Shown here: one piece after another, positions 1-12,611 of the stretch
Layout: each line of letters starts with the position of its first letter
Numbering within the stretch: the stretch's first letter is position 1
NCBI GenBank assembly: GCA_029204225.1
Contig: CM055097.1
Location: 74,110,973 to 74,174,972 of the forward strand
Direction: 5' to 3'
Source: Diphasiastrum complanatum
Taxonomy: Eukaryota > Streptophyta > Lycopodiopsida > Lycopodiales > Lycopodiaceae
Length of the DNA: 64,000 nucleotides
Translations under genes and position numbers: made by a program
Notes under the pieces: generated by a model
Told to the model about the DNA's origin: nothing
The model's input: only the letters and a program-made list of their open reading frames with translations
Databases searched by the model: none

Positions 1-694
1 CATGCATTATGCCGCATGAGTTAAGCAAGTATTATCTATTCCAAATTGTTATAATTGACTTTCCATGCAATCAAGACTGGAGAAAGTTGTACAAGCAATT
101 ATGTTACAGAGAATAGATAATTCTTGTAGAGAGCTGAGTCTCCCAGCCTCATAATCTGCTCAAATACTAGAGAGTCTCACATTCTATGTCCTCAAATTGC
201 AGGTTCCACATGAGGATTAGTGTAAATGCACACAAGTCCTCAACATGCAATTTGATAGATTCAAAATGTTTTTAGTTGTAAACTGTTTATTCAACCGGAT
301 AAATCAATTCAAAATCAATCAATCAATAACATATCTACATGTACTTGAATCCAGCTTCTTGACATTATGGAAATTTGCATGTCATCAAAAACTCCATTTA
401 TATGCAAAATCGAGCAACAAGCCACTCAATTTACCGATGCAAATCATTTCACATTTGATAAGAATTCTCAAAGAACCATTGAAAGAAGCAATATTAACAA
501 AAGATCAAACTATTGGAAAAGCACTCTACCCCCGACTTTTGCCAAACATGCTTCACTCGTAAATTAGTGAATCCAAAACCGAACTTCCCTTGAGAAAATC
601 AGCACTCGAATCCGGGATGCAAATCCAAGTGCCTCAAGCTTCCAATCCAATGTAGAGCTTGCCTCCAATCCCATCCAAGACTACATCTTAGCCG
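1..694. other. No gene recognised
   Basis: AT-rich sequence with only short open frames that match no family I know. If the LTR beginning at 709 is real, this stretch would be the start of the internal region of that minus-strand retrotransposon, but I could not read gag-like residues in it. Confidence 0.4.
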
Positions 695-695
695 A

Positions 696-1083
696 GCTCT
701 GATACCAATGTAAAGACCAGCTAGGAAAGCTACTAAGATGAGGATAAGATCAACACATAAAGAGACTTGTGGAAGCCAAACCACCCATCCAACTGAGATG
801 TATCTGAACAACCCCACCCCTGAACCGTGGCAAGTGAATACAAGAGGAGAGGAGAAAAATCGGCAACCTAGAATCAAAAGCTTGGAATGGAGGAAGTCAA
901 GTCCCTTCCCATATGCATAGGGGTAGGAAGTCTGTGCATACACCCATGCAACCTCCCATGCAGTCCATCTAGACATAGGCCACATATCTCGTGCTATCCT
1001 CATGCATACATCTGTCACAAGCCATGCACTACTCCACATATCTCAATAGGAGTGTTTGGGTCCTCTTAAGGTTATTAATTACA
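696..1083 (-). mobile_element. Candidate LTR with primer-binding site of a minus-strand retrotransposon
   Basis: Positions 696-707 read GCTCTGATACCA, the reverse complement of the plant retrotransposon primer-binding site TGGTATCAGAGC (3' end of initiator-methionine tRNA). One base later a segment begins TGTAAAG (709) and a matching end TTACA falls at 1083, giving an LTR-like unit of about 375 bp with TGTAA/TTACA ends. The body of the element would lie to the left and be mostly outside the window. The right boundary is inferred only from the inverted ends; no second LTR copy is present to confirm it. Confidence 0.5.
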
Positions 1084-1427
1084 AACTGGCCTTTATATGG
1101 AATTAAATCGAGGCGTAACCAATAAATCTTGAATACTGTAGGATCGTTCCACCATATTAGGAAATCAAGAATTATCAAAAAGTGCCTTTTTGTCTTTGAC
1201 CATAAATGCTCCTTCGTCCATGTTGAAATCGGTTCGTTGAATATGGTCGTACATTAATTTATAGGACCGCTACTTCAAAATAAATTAGACAAGCTCATGA
1301 ACATATTACTCGATAGTGTAATCAAAACATATATTAGAAGCGCGAGCCCATCAACAGCCAAAATAACAGATACGTTTCATCATGGGTAAGGCCCTAATTT
1401 CTTCAAGTTGAAATGGACTCGAGACTT

Positions 1428-2124
<697 letters not shown>

Positions 2125-2420
2125 CTCTCCCTTAACCTTATTTCAAACAAATTATGAGCTTCATATTTACCTATCTTTTGGAAGTGGCTTTGTGAGAATA
2201 TCAGTTGGCTTTTCTCACTTTCACAATATTCAACTTTGGACAAAATGATGATGTGTTTTTTCTTGGATTGGAATTTTGAATTTCATGCTAGGCCTATGTT
2301 GTTTTGATTATTACAAAAAATAATTGTTGGTGCAACTTGAAGTATATTAAAAGGTGATGACAAATTTTGAAGCCAAATTACTTTATGGTAGCTTGAGATG
2401 TAGCTAAAGAGAGCAAAATG
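2125..2420 (-). pseudogene. Ty1/copia RNase H C-terminus, polypurine tract and 3' LTR edge
   Basis: Reading the minus strand from about 2420, I find a degenerate copia RNase H end: WLQNL, then IIFCNNQNNIGLA (the usual DNQSA block), then KPTDILTKPLPKDR (the usual ADILTKPL block). This is followed at 2135-2125 by a purine run (TTAAGGGAGAG on the minus strand) that fits a polypurine tract, and directly by TGTTGAAGC, which would be the start of the 3' LTR. The LTR should extend to lower coordinates; its other end was not found. Internal stops show it is dead. Confidence 0.7.
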
Positions 2421-2783
2421 TTTGTGTTTGTAGTTGTTCTAAGATACAATTTTTTGTGACAATATATAGCAATCATTTGATGTAAATTTTTTAAGTGTCT
2501 ACATCACTACCAATGGAAAATGAGTACGAATTTGCAAAACTCTAATAACAAGCTATTGATTGTTTTACCTAGGGGGGATCATATATCACAACAGAATTTA
2601 CAACTAGGTTGAGTTGGAAGGTATCAAGGACGACCATCATGTCAATTATCCAAATTGCATCCTTTTATTTATTGGTCCTCGGTAATCCAACTATAAAATC
2701 CATTGAAATATTATCCCATTTTTTATCAAGAATATTAATGGATGCAATAGACCCCCCAGTCATTTTGTATTATTAAACTAACT

Positions 2784-3960
2784 TCAATCACATTTAACCA
2801 CATAAGATTCCACAAAGAGTTTGAGTTTTGGCCAATACAAATCTCTTCTTACTAAATCTAATGTATGATGTATGCTTAGATGCCCTACACAAGGTGCATC
2901 ATGACATTCAAAAATAATTTTGCTTATAATTGCATACACATTGGGCACACATATTTTTTCTTTCCTGAACAAATGTCCATTACGGATACATAAGTCATCA
3001 ACACCTCTTCTAATTTCTCTCTCTTTGATTGATCACCTTGTCAATCAATCTCCTTGAAGAATCTGCTAGTCCTCTCCACCAAATCGGTCCAAAATGCAAG
3101 TCTTTCTCACAAACACCTCTCAAGAAAAAATGGAAATATGTGCCAATTTCAGTGAAGAAAGTTCGTCTACTTCACTAATTTGACTAACTACATCTACCAC
3201 TCGATTAGCGTTCTTCTTGATATAATGCACTTCAAATTTAAAATCTTGCATGAGTTTTGCCCATCAAGCCTTACGACCTCTCAAATCATTTTAATCACAA
3301 AACTACTTCAAAGGCTGATGATTTGTATTCACCATTAATTTATTACCATATCAATATTGTCTCCATGATTTAAGAGCATGAATCACTATTAAAAGCTCAT
3401 TTTCTTGATTAGTGTATCTTACTTGCACATCAGATAGTTTTTTATTCTCAATAGCAATAGGCTTATCTTAAATTTTTTAAGATAGTATTGAAATGCTTTA
3501 TATGCTCCTTCATTATTTTACTATACATCATAATATCATCTAAAAACACTCTCACAAATCTTCACAAAATAGGACAAAAGAGGTTGTTCATCATTTGTTG
3601 GAAAGTACCCGAAGCATTTGTCAAACCAAAAGGTAAGAACAAAAACTCATAATGATCAAATAGCATCCTAAAACATGCTTTACATGCATCATTGGGATGT
3701 ATCCTTATTTGATGATAACTTGTTCAAAGATCGATTTTTGTGAAAAAATTTGTGCCACTCAACTAATTCATAAAAAAATAATTCATCCTTAAAAGCATAT
3801 ATTTATTTTGAGTTGTAACCTTATTTAAGCCCTTGTAATCCACACATAATTGGAAACCCTCATCTTTCTTATCTTTGATAAACACAGACGCTTCCCAAGG
3901 TGATTTACTAGACCTAACATGTTTCATTTTAAAGCACTCAACTTGTCTAGCCACCGCCTC
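2784..3960 (-). pseudogene. Degenerate Ty3/gypsy pol (RT, RNase H, integrase zinc finger)
   Basis: On the minus strand the domains appear in gypsy order. RT starts near 3954 with SKSPWEASVF and LCVDYKGLNKVTTQNKY. It continues near 3750-3530 in another frame with FFTKIDL, FLFLPFGLTNASGTFQQMM and the catalytic block VFLDDIMMYSK. An RNase H end follows at about 3400-3180 (VNTNHQPLK; FEVHYIKKNANRVVD). The integrase H2C2 finger is at 2972-2784 (CHDAPCVGHLSIHHTLDLVRR, then DLYWPKLK). Frameshifts and stops separate the parts. The integrase core is absent after the finger, so the 3' part is lost. Confidence 0.85.
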
Positions 3961-4259
3961 CTCTTCCTTTTGACTAAACCTATATGGTTGTCAAAAGATG
4001 GGATGGCTACAAGGCACTAACTCGATTCTATGAACCACGGACTGAGCGAGTGGTAAACCATATGGAAGTTGTTTAGGAGAAACTTCATTAGATTCTTGTT
4101 TTAAATATTGCACTAGTTACAATCCTTTTTTCATTACTTTTGCTGCAAAAACCATTGGCATTGGGAGTATATTAGTGTTCTTAAAAATAGAGACATTTTT
4201 TCCATTATAAAGTGATTTTTGAAATCTACATCGAAAGTATGGATTTATAATAAAGCCAC

Positions 4260-4526
4260 TCATATCGTAGGATTACAGTTTGGCACGCAATGCACCACCA
4301 TACTATCATAAGCTTTTGCTACTCGGATAGCATCCTCAAGAATATGGAGGACATTGTAGTTGCATTTATTATGATAGTTGGTAGACAATTCATACATGAA
4401 TTGCCATTGAGCCAACTTCCGATCAAAAAGTGGTATTTTGGCCAAAAAATCTGTGAATTCTTGAACATATGTATTCAATTCATGATTGCCCATTTGACAA
4501 TTGATAAAATGAATATACATTTCCAA
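4260..4526 (-). pseudogene. Gypsy gag fragment
   Basis: An 88-residue minus-strand frame includes LNTYVQEFTDFLAKIP and ILEDAIRVAKAYD, resembling the retrotransposon gag domain (a Y-x-x-EF-x-x-L core followed by a helical region). It lies upstream, in minus-strand order, of the RT at 3960-3510 and probably belongs to the same element, with the protease lost or unreadable between them. Family assignment rests on pattern only. Confidence 0.5.
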
Positions 4527-4609
4527 GTTGTCAATGGCAATGAAAGCCTTCTAAAATTCCTCAAGGAATCCAGCCCAAGTTGCTGGTTTCTAAAAAAAAT
4601 CCCCCTCCA

Positions 4610-4831
4610 CTAGGGAGAAGCTTGGAGGAAGCTTTACCTTCCAAAAATAAGAGGACTAAAGAATTTAGCTTTTCTTCTAGAATTTCATTTTTTTTTTTTA
4701 AACAGTGGTGACTCTACCAAATAAGACAGTCCCTACCCAACGAATTCAGCCTCTCTAGGGAGAAGCTTGGAGGACGCTTTACCTTCCAAAAACAAGAGGA
4801 CTAAAGAATTTAGCTTTTCTTCTAGAATTTC
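4610..4831. repeat. 77-bp direct duplication
   Basis: The segment at 4610-4687 (CTAGGGAGAAGCTTGGAGG...TTCTAGAATTTC) is repeated at 4755-4831 with about two mismatches. The copies are separated by 67 bp that includes a T-rich run. It sits inside the gypsy remnant, where the minus strand would be gag leader or gag. Confidence 0.9.
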
Positions 4832-5262
4832 GTAAGACAAATTCTTAGCTCAACGACCTTTCGAATGTCGAAAGGAATAAGCTTGTGATAGTTCTGCACC
4901 AACTTAGCTGCTTTCACCACAGCACTAGGGTTCAAGTGTCATAATTTCTCAACAATAGCCATCACCCAACGAATTTCAAAATGCACATAATGTTTCAATG
5001 TTTTCCATGCATCTTGATCATTTGCCAGAAACTCGCAATCATGTAATACCAGCTCACGATTAACATGTCATGGTCAAAAGCCTAATTGCCAACCAATCTG
5101 ATGCACTATTATATTTTTGTTGTATATGACATATTTCTATAAAAGCAAAATATTTTATGTACCTCCTTAACATAGATAGCCAGTATTGGATTTTGTACTG
5201 TCCAAACACGTGGCTAGTTTACAAACTACGACAAAATCTCCATCTACTAGCAAATGAGTAAC

Positions 5263-5487
5263 CTAATTCTGACTAGCTATCCACAGCCTGGCTATTAGAG
5301 CCTTAGCTTCTACAAAGTTGCAAGAATAGTTTTTACCAAGATAGACTCCTAACTTGGCTATGAGTAAACCATATTTATCTTTCAAGGCTACACCAATGGT
5401 CTCCTCATTTTTTAGACCACCATCGAACCACAAATCAACCTTTTGGTGGACTGAACCACTACTTTTACTGATTGTGTCATCATGCAT
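5263..5487 (-). pseudogene. Additional (archaeal-type) RNase H of a Tat-like gypsy element
   Basis: The minus-strand frame has the RVT_3-type RNase H pattern: VDLWFDGGLKN (first catalytic Asp), a short strand pair (GVALKDKYGLLIAKLG) and FVEAKALIARLWIA, where other members have NNxAEYxALIxGL with the second acidic residue. It lies downstream of a gypsy integrase core and C-terminal region (5500-6640, same strand). That is where some plant Tat/Ogre-lineage gypsy elements carry an extra archaeal-type RNase H. The frame is short, frameshifted from the integrase and surely non-functional. Confidence 0.6.
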
Positions 5488-5499
5488 ATTACGGTTTGA

Positions 5500-7219
5500 T
5501 TTTATTCACATTTACAGGGGTATATGGCCATATGATAACCCTCCATATCACATAGAATCGTTGTGTTATTTCTGCAAACTCTTTTCATAACATATGGGCC
5601 TAACCAAAGAGGCAACAATTTGCCAAAGAACAATTCCCTCCTGGCATCATAAAAATAACACCAACTGACTAGCTCTAAACTAATACCTTTTAGACTTTAA
5701 ACCATGCAATTGCTTGATCTGCTTCTTTTTTTGCTCCACTTGTAGTAATGCTCTAGTTCACTTTTTATCAAGTTTAGCCAACAACCACCACCTTTGTTCA
5801 ACAAAAGGTCCATAAAGTAAATCATGATTCTGAGAAAATTTAAAGGTCTCCAGTTCAATTCCAATTAGTACCATACACCAAATAAAATGGTGACTAACCA
5901 ATGCTGATTTCAAAAGCCACAGTATATACCCAAACAGCTACTGATACTTTTGTGTCTCAATCTCTTTTTCAATCAAAAATTGTCTTTTTGATGATATCTA
6001 TCAACTTTTTGTTGGTGCTCTCGACTTGACCATTAGCCTATGGATTATAGGGTGTCATATTGTTTTGCTTAATTGCACAGCCTTTTGGTAAGGTCTTGTA
6101 TCACCTTATTGATGAAATGGGTACCTTTTTCTGACACCAATTCTTGTGGAGCACCAAATCGACATACAATGTTTTCCATGAATTTTTTGGCTGTTTCCGC
6201 TACATAATCAGTGGCCACAATAATGTAACTCTTTTGACCAATGGAAGCAGGTTTGATAGGACGTACAATCAATACCGCACTTTTCAAAGGGTAATTGTGT
6301 TGATAGAGTTATTGAGGGTCTCAACCTCTTATTGGCCTACTCTGTGACAAACATCACATCTCATATGGTAATCATGAGAATCTCTGAATATTTTTGCCTA
6401 CCAGTAACCTATTAACCTATTCTCAAAACTTTGAGCTGTAGCATCTCTAGCAAAATGTCCATCACACGTTGAATCATGGCACTCCTCTATTATGAAAGGA
6501 ACCTCCTCAGGTAATGCATCTCTCTAGTAAATACCCTCAATGCCTCTCCAATAGAGTCTTCCACCAATCACCTTAATCCTGAAAGCTTGTAATCTAATCT
6601 TCCTCTTCTTAGCCTTAGTAGGAACATTTCACAGTTTCAAAGTAGTAAGGTAATCGACCAATATCTGGTACCACTGGAGAATTACCTCAGGATTCAATTT
6701 GAACAAATTATTGTCAATCTCATCATCCAATGATGTGATTTTCTCACCAGCATCAGTGAGGTGATCTGATTCAATCACTGGTTTCACTTCCCGCAAACTA
6801 TATTCACACATGCAATTACCCAGATTACTGGCCTTTGGACTGAAATCCATAATCAAATTCTTCCAGTACAACCAACCATCAAATAAGTCTATTTGGTGGG
6901 TGCAATCTATTAAGCATGTGCATAACATTGGAACATATATCAACACCTTCCACTGCACCAAATAATGTATCAGCTCTTGAGGATTTCCAGAAGAGGATTC
7001 CTCACTAGCAGTGTCTAAAAAGTCTTTTGATTCCCAATCAGTATCTGGCATAAAGGCTCTTCCATTGCCAGGAAGATCAAGATAAGCATTGACAACAGTA
7101 TACTTCTTGCCCCTTCCAAAAATTAAATCCCCAAAAGGAATATCAATCTGCAAGGACTCAGTCCTACAAATCCACAACCTACCTAGTAACATCTCATAAG
7201 CATAACATGGTATACTCAC
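5500..7219 (-). pseudogene. Ty3/gypsy element remnant: protease end, integrase; RT and RNase H missing
   Basis: The minus-strand order starts at 7219 with a protease-like end (YEMLLGRLWICRTES). It passes through about 400 bp of uncertain coding to a pre-integrase linker (ILQWYQILVDYLTTL) and an H2C2 region at 6600-6290 (GRLYWRG; CDVCHRVGQ). The integrase core is at 6287-6069 (YIIVATDYVAETAK; CRFGAPQELVSEKGTHF) with its continuation TPYNP-ANGQVESTNKK near 6030. C-terminal sequence with GKLLPLWLGPYVMKRV follows near 5600. RT and the normal RNase H are absent between protease and integrase. Stops and frameshifts are frequent. Fragments of one frame from 6629 to 7219 stay open across the junction. 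Confidence 0.75.
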
Positions 7220-7667
7220 AATCTCTTGAGTTTGTAAAATGTCATGTATATTTCATATTGAGCAATGTCAGGTACAATATGTACTAGGTTTTCTGAATAG
7301 TTCGATAAACCGAATACTCAAAAAGCAAATAAACTAGAGGGTGCAAGATTACAAGCAACAACTGACCAAAAAAGAGTCCAATGCTTCTGCAAACACTCAA
7401 TTTTCACACAATTGGCTACTGCTGCCACAAGAAAGCATGTAACCTTGATAGACCCTTGAAGTTAAGGTTTGATCTACATGCACCTTGCTATAGGCTCAGA
7501 TCAACAAGCCAATCTCCAATATAGGGGGACAAGTGAAAAGACCTCAGCCGCACATATGGATTGCTCAACTGTCCCTGAAGTCGGCAAAAAAGGAGTTGTG
7601 CTGTGTCTCTGCTTTCAACTGAAAGCACTTTTTGCTAGACCAAAATTCCTGCAAATGGGTAAAAAAT

Positions 7668-7668
<1 letters not shown>

Positions 7669-7729
<61 letters not shown>
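7669..7729. repeat. (CT)n microsatellite at the carrier stop codon
   Basis: About 30 uninterrupted CT units. On the minus strand this is (AG)n, and the carrier stop codon TGA (7730-7728) is made from its first bases, so the array forms the beginning of the 3' UTR. Confidence 0.97.
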
Positions 7730-7732
<3 letters not shown>

Positions 7733-7854
7733 TAACAGATTGTTTAGTGCTATTGTTGGATAGTTGTTCCTGTTGAAGCTTTGAAAGTCTTTGAAACTCC
7801 AATTGTCCGGCATTAAGAATATTCTTTGCTGCATCGAATGTCGTCAACCGAATG
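7728..7854 (-). CDS. Carrier exon 10 and stop
   Basis: The last exon encodes IRLTTFDAAKNIL and a polar tail of about 28 residues rich in Gln, Ser and Asn. The stop TGA is at 7730-7728, inside the start of the (GA)n tract. The acceptor is TTGCAG|CATTCG. The tail differs from the Arabidopsis carriers in sequence but is of similar length. Confidence 0.88.
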
Positions 7855-10190
7855 CTGCAAGCAAATCTATATCTTTAGCACAACTGGGGCATAAAGAATC
7901 ACATAGGGTGCGGTGCTGACTGGCTATACTGGCTTGCTGAGCCAAAAAAATTGAAAAGCATCGAATAAATTTCTAGTACCTGCTACTCGGTAAATTTTTC
8001 AGAGCATTAGGTACAAAACCCCTGTACAGGCCCACAAGACCATCTCGAGCAACAATTCCTGACGGGTAGAGCACCAGACATTACTTGTATTTCTTCTAGG
8101 AAATAGACAGTTGGCCATTCTGAACTGAAGCTAATAAAGAATGTCCTAACCAAAACATGCATACCTGGAATAGCTTCCCAGACACTTTTAAAAGTTGTCG
8201 ATTTCATTTGCATTTGTCTTCGAACAGTATCAAGTGGATAGCACATTGTTGTTGCCAATGTGGCTGACAACAAAGCAGTCAAAAATGATGCTTCTGGCTT
8301 CTTCCGAGCTTCTTCGGGAATAGATTTTTTCACTCTGAAAGAGCACATGAAATTGATTGGGAACCAATTGAACACACATATTGACAATAATTTGCCAGAT
8401 CACACATCATCATAAATGTTACTAAAGCTTCCCACAGCCTACTCAGAGATAGAAAAAAGTTCCCTTACTCACAGGTCAAAGACACAGAAATTCACTGCTA
8501 TGTAAGGAGCAATTCCTAACAGTGATGGCCCTAGACCACGATAGAGAGATCCCAGACCTTCCTCTTGCAACATAGTGTGAAGCACCTGAAAAGGAAAAAG
8601 CGTGTAACTCCTGTGGGTGGTTTCTACGCCACCTAACTCAGCTCAAGAAAAATGACAATTTCTTCAGTCAGAACACTGATAACACAATAGAGAAAGCAGG
8701 ATATCTACAATTAACTGTGCACAAATAAGACCTTGCATACAACCCGAGAAAATATAACAATAACCATGTTCATGACGCACTTTCAACTAGGAGTGCTCCA
8801 CAGAGAAAAAAGCTTACCTGGTACAATCCCTTGGAGGCTGGATCAACAGCCATGCGCAACCTCAATGTATCCAAGGGATATGTGACCTGTGGATCAATGA
8901 TTGTGTCAAAGGCTGCATGCAAACTGGAAACTACTTCCACATCATCTAGATGTCTGTGTTCCCTCTTCCATCATCTATTGTTCCCCGCACAGGAAGTCAT
9001 GGCAGGTAGGTGGACAAGGCATTTACGAGGCTACAACAAAAAGCTTTTGCAAGCTGCGAGTTTTGAATGTATCTTGAAGCTCTTCTACACTTAGCACTAC
9101 ATAAGCTTTGCCCTTTCAGAAAAAGCCTAGAGAGACCTGCTTTAACAGGCTGAACCAACCAGAGTGGATGTCATGCCAGCACATGCACCAGCTGCAAGCC
9201 TACCACTGACAGAGAGTTCTGTGCCATTTTTCCTGAAAAGTTTCTGAACAGAAAGATGCTATTAAAGGCGTCGAACTGAGTTTTAGATAGGTAAGAACTA
9301 GATTCAAATTGCATTTTGAACTATAGATGTCCAAGTCATACAGAACCTTACACGTAACAACATAGCACCGTCTCATTCTTAAACTTCTTAACTTCTGCTC
9401 AACTTTACAGACCTTGTAAAATTCATAAGCAAAGAGCTGCACTGCACTGTATGGAATAACTCGTATAACCTGCCCCATCACACTGTAAGTAATCAAAATT
9501 TGTACTGCAAAAATCCTTATGTGTCTCTATATTAAGCTGATATTCACAATGTCTACATGAACTACAATCAAAAGTTTTGCGAACTCAACTTTTTCTATAA
9601 TTGCATCACAATTGTGCATAGAAATTGAATTATTTCATTGTAAGGTACATCTGAGACTTTTTCACACATATGCCATCATAATAGCTACCTGCGGAAGGTT
9701 TCCTTTCCAGTACCCCATGATTCCTTCCTCTTTTCCTATCTTCATGATAGCCTGTTGATTGTTGAAGGAAATGTCAGGATACAAAATCCCAATAATGTAA
9801 CTTGTAATATTGCAAACATAGAACATGGACAGAAGGATGAAATTATGAATAATCAATCCCATTGTCATCAACCAGATGACATTGAAATGCCCAAAGTAGC
9901 AAAGCTATACACAAGAACCAAAGTAGCGCACAACAGCAGAATAACCTGAATTTGATTGTTTATAAAATTGATGCACCCTTCCTTAGTTAGAAGGACATAT
10001 CACATCTTGGCTAATCATACAACAGAACAATCAGCTATTCGCAGCAGCCGTTTTGATTTAATGTTATATCTCAAAAAAATCTGAATTTGACATATGCTTT
10101 TATCACCCTCTTTGCTCTATAAATTATGGACTAAGTTGCACCAAGTTCCAAAACAAAAATCTCAGAATGGTTTCTGAGTTCAGTTATATG

Positions 10191-10250
<60 letters not shown>

Positions 10251-12565
10251 GGCTTATCTATCGTGATGGTATTATCAAATTTGTAGATCGTAAGCCTATA
10301 TAGTTAATGAGAGTCTTAACTCTGAGATAGAGTCTGAGCTAGAGAAATGAACAGGTGTCCAGTTGAGCATGTAAATGGTACACGTACCATATAATCGTAG
10401 CTATATCACTCTCTTCTTAGATAGATTTGCTTTAGTTATGTTGTTTTGATGGCACTAATCCATCTTGTTGCCATCTTATCTAATGTACTCGTTCGTCTTA
10501 TACGCCTTTCGGCATGGAAAAGACGTTAACAAAGCTTTCTTTCTTTCTTCTCTCTCTCTCTCCTCGTCTAGAAAATGTGTGGACCAGCTCCTGCGACAAT
10601 CCTTTGGAAAATGCCAATAAAACAGTTCGAACCAGTGTGTTTTTTCTTTTTTCCGGTTCGAACCAGCAGTTCTTTGAATGAACCTCGGTTTGACACAACT
10701 ATGTTTCTAACAGCAAAAACCTCCTTCATAAAAGGTCTAAATGCAGCTCTAAGTTATCCATACCTTATTCTAATTTGCTCATGAGCTGGCCATAACAGAC
10801 AGGTATGTTTTTCATCTTCAATCTCCAATTCATTACAATTGACACTGCTTTGCCTAACATTACTTATATCCCTTGTACCACAAATTGACTTTCTTTTTTA
10901 TGAGGAGCCCCATATTTTCTCAAGAATTTTCACATTCGCTAATTCCCATAGTCTCTTTATTACTAGGCAAATCTTCTTCTTTATACCACTTTCACAGCCA
11001 TTTTCTTGATTATATTCTCTTTGTAAAAATTCATCTTAGTGCCTGCGTTTTCCCATATTTCAAGAATTTTCTTCACATATTCCCTTACGTTCTCTACTTC
11101 TACATTCCACTTGCATAGCCATTTTCTGAATCGATTATACCAACCTTTGTGCTGCATTTCCAACAACAATTGAAAAGCAAGTTCATCAGTAGCCAATAGA
11201 AGTCCCATGATATAGGATATCATGAAAGAGAGAGCTGCTCTGATTTGATTTCTTTCAGTCCATAAACTAAGTTTCCTTTCAATGATAATAGTGAAAAGTT
11301 TAGTTAAGGTACTTACCTATCATTTGGCAACTCAATATAAGGAAAACTTTCTCATTGACTTGCCAAATTTTCAGAAAATTCTCCCTCAACGACCTGTTGA
11401 AGATTTTCATCCAGCCATAATATCTCCTCCCCATTCAAAGAGCTCAGTAGAAATGCCCTCTGTATCTGTAGCTTTGCCATTCAATATCATTTTCAAACCT
11501 TTCTTTATGTTGTTGACCTCAAAAAAGTCACAATCGGCCCCTTGTGCTTGAAGATGTAGTTCTTCAATATTGTTATGATTATAGAGATTTTCTATGCATC
11601 CAAAAAGCTTGTTTGCTTGTAGAATACCTGTCTTTTCTCTAGGCTTCTTCGGTCATCTCCGAAATGTTTTAGGGTCTTGAATAAGCAGATCTACTAGTTC
11701 TTGCTTTTGTTGCTTTGAAAATTATCTCTTCTTAGCCCTTGCCAGCTGTTTAGGCACTTTCTGTGCTTCTTATTTCTGTCCTTCAGCTGACTTTAGATAT
11801 ATCCCTCTGAACCGTTTGCAGTTCTTATCACGCTGAGAGTTCACTGGACAGTTAACCTTTAGTTGTATCACTTTCCAAATAGCTTTCTAGCTACTTTTCT
11901 GACTAATTAAATAAATTGATCGTGCGATTTCTCAAAATTGTCTGACCAGGTAAATTTGCTGATTCATCCTGACATAGCTCGTCACATTTTGTGGGTGGCT
12001 TTCTTAGAGGAGGCTCCAATATGATTAAAGCTTTGTTGTACTGCAATTGTCTTTGATTGCAGATACTATTGGTTTATGGTCCAATTTAAATTCCATGTAT
12101 GTCTGACACTTCGAAGTCCATACCATGTCCATTGATTGATTCAATAGCAATGAGATCATCATTGAAACTTTGGCTTCCAGTGGAATCATAGGTAAAGCAG
12201 CCTGAGGTCCTGAATTGTTGAATGCCACTAAGTACTACTAAATCAAAGCAGCTGCATAAGGAAATTAGTTGTTTACCTCTGCTTCTTGTGAAAGTGATCT
12301 TCCAATTTTTTGCTCCAATGTCCTTAGTGAAATATATCAGTCTCATTTAGTTATAATGGATCTCCTTCATCCTCCAAGATCATTGCTTGTAGGCTTGTGG
12401 TACACGCATTGAAGCCACCAATCAAAACAAGTTTTCCCGTCTACTTGTGAATGATGCAATATCCTTCTCGGATTCCAAAACACGTCACCTGATTTTTGGG
12501 CTTATCTGTTTGTTGCAAACTAACATAGTTATGAAGATGCTCATCCCATACTTCCATACAAATAT

Positions 12566-12611
<46 letters not shown>

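Noticed and set aside
245-562. 105-residue plus-strand frame near the left edge
   Set aside because: No motif, AT-driven composition and an overlapping alternative frame; it is likely chance.
7469-7834. Frames through (CT)n on both strands next to the carrier
   Set aside because: The minus-strand carrier exon 10 explains the coding signal; the other frames are repeat translations.
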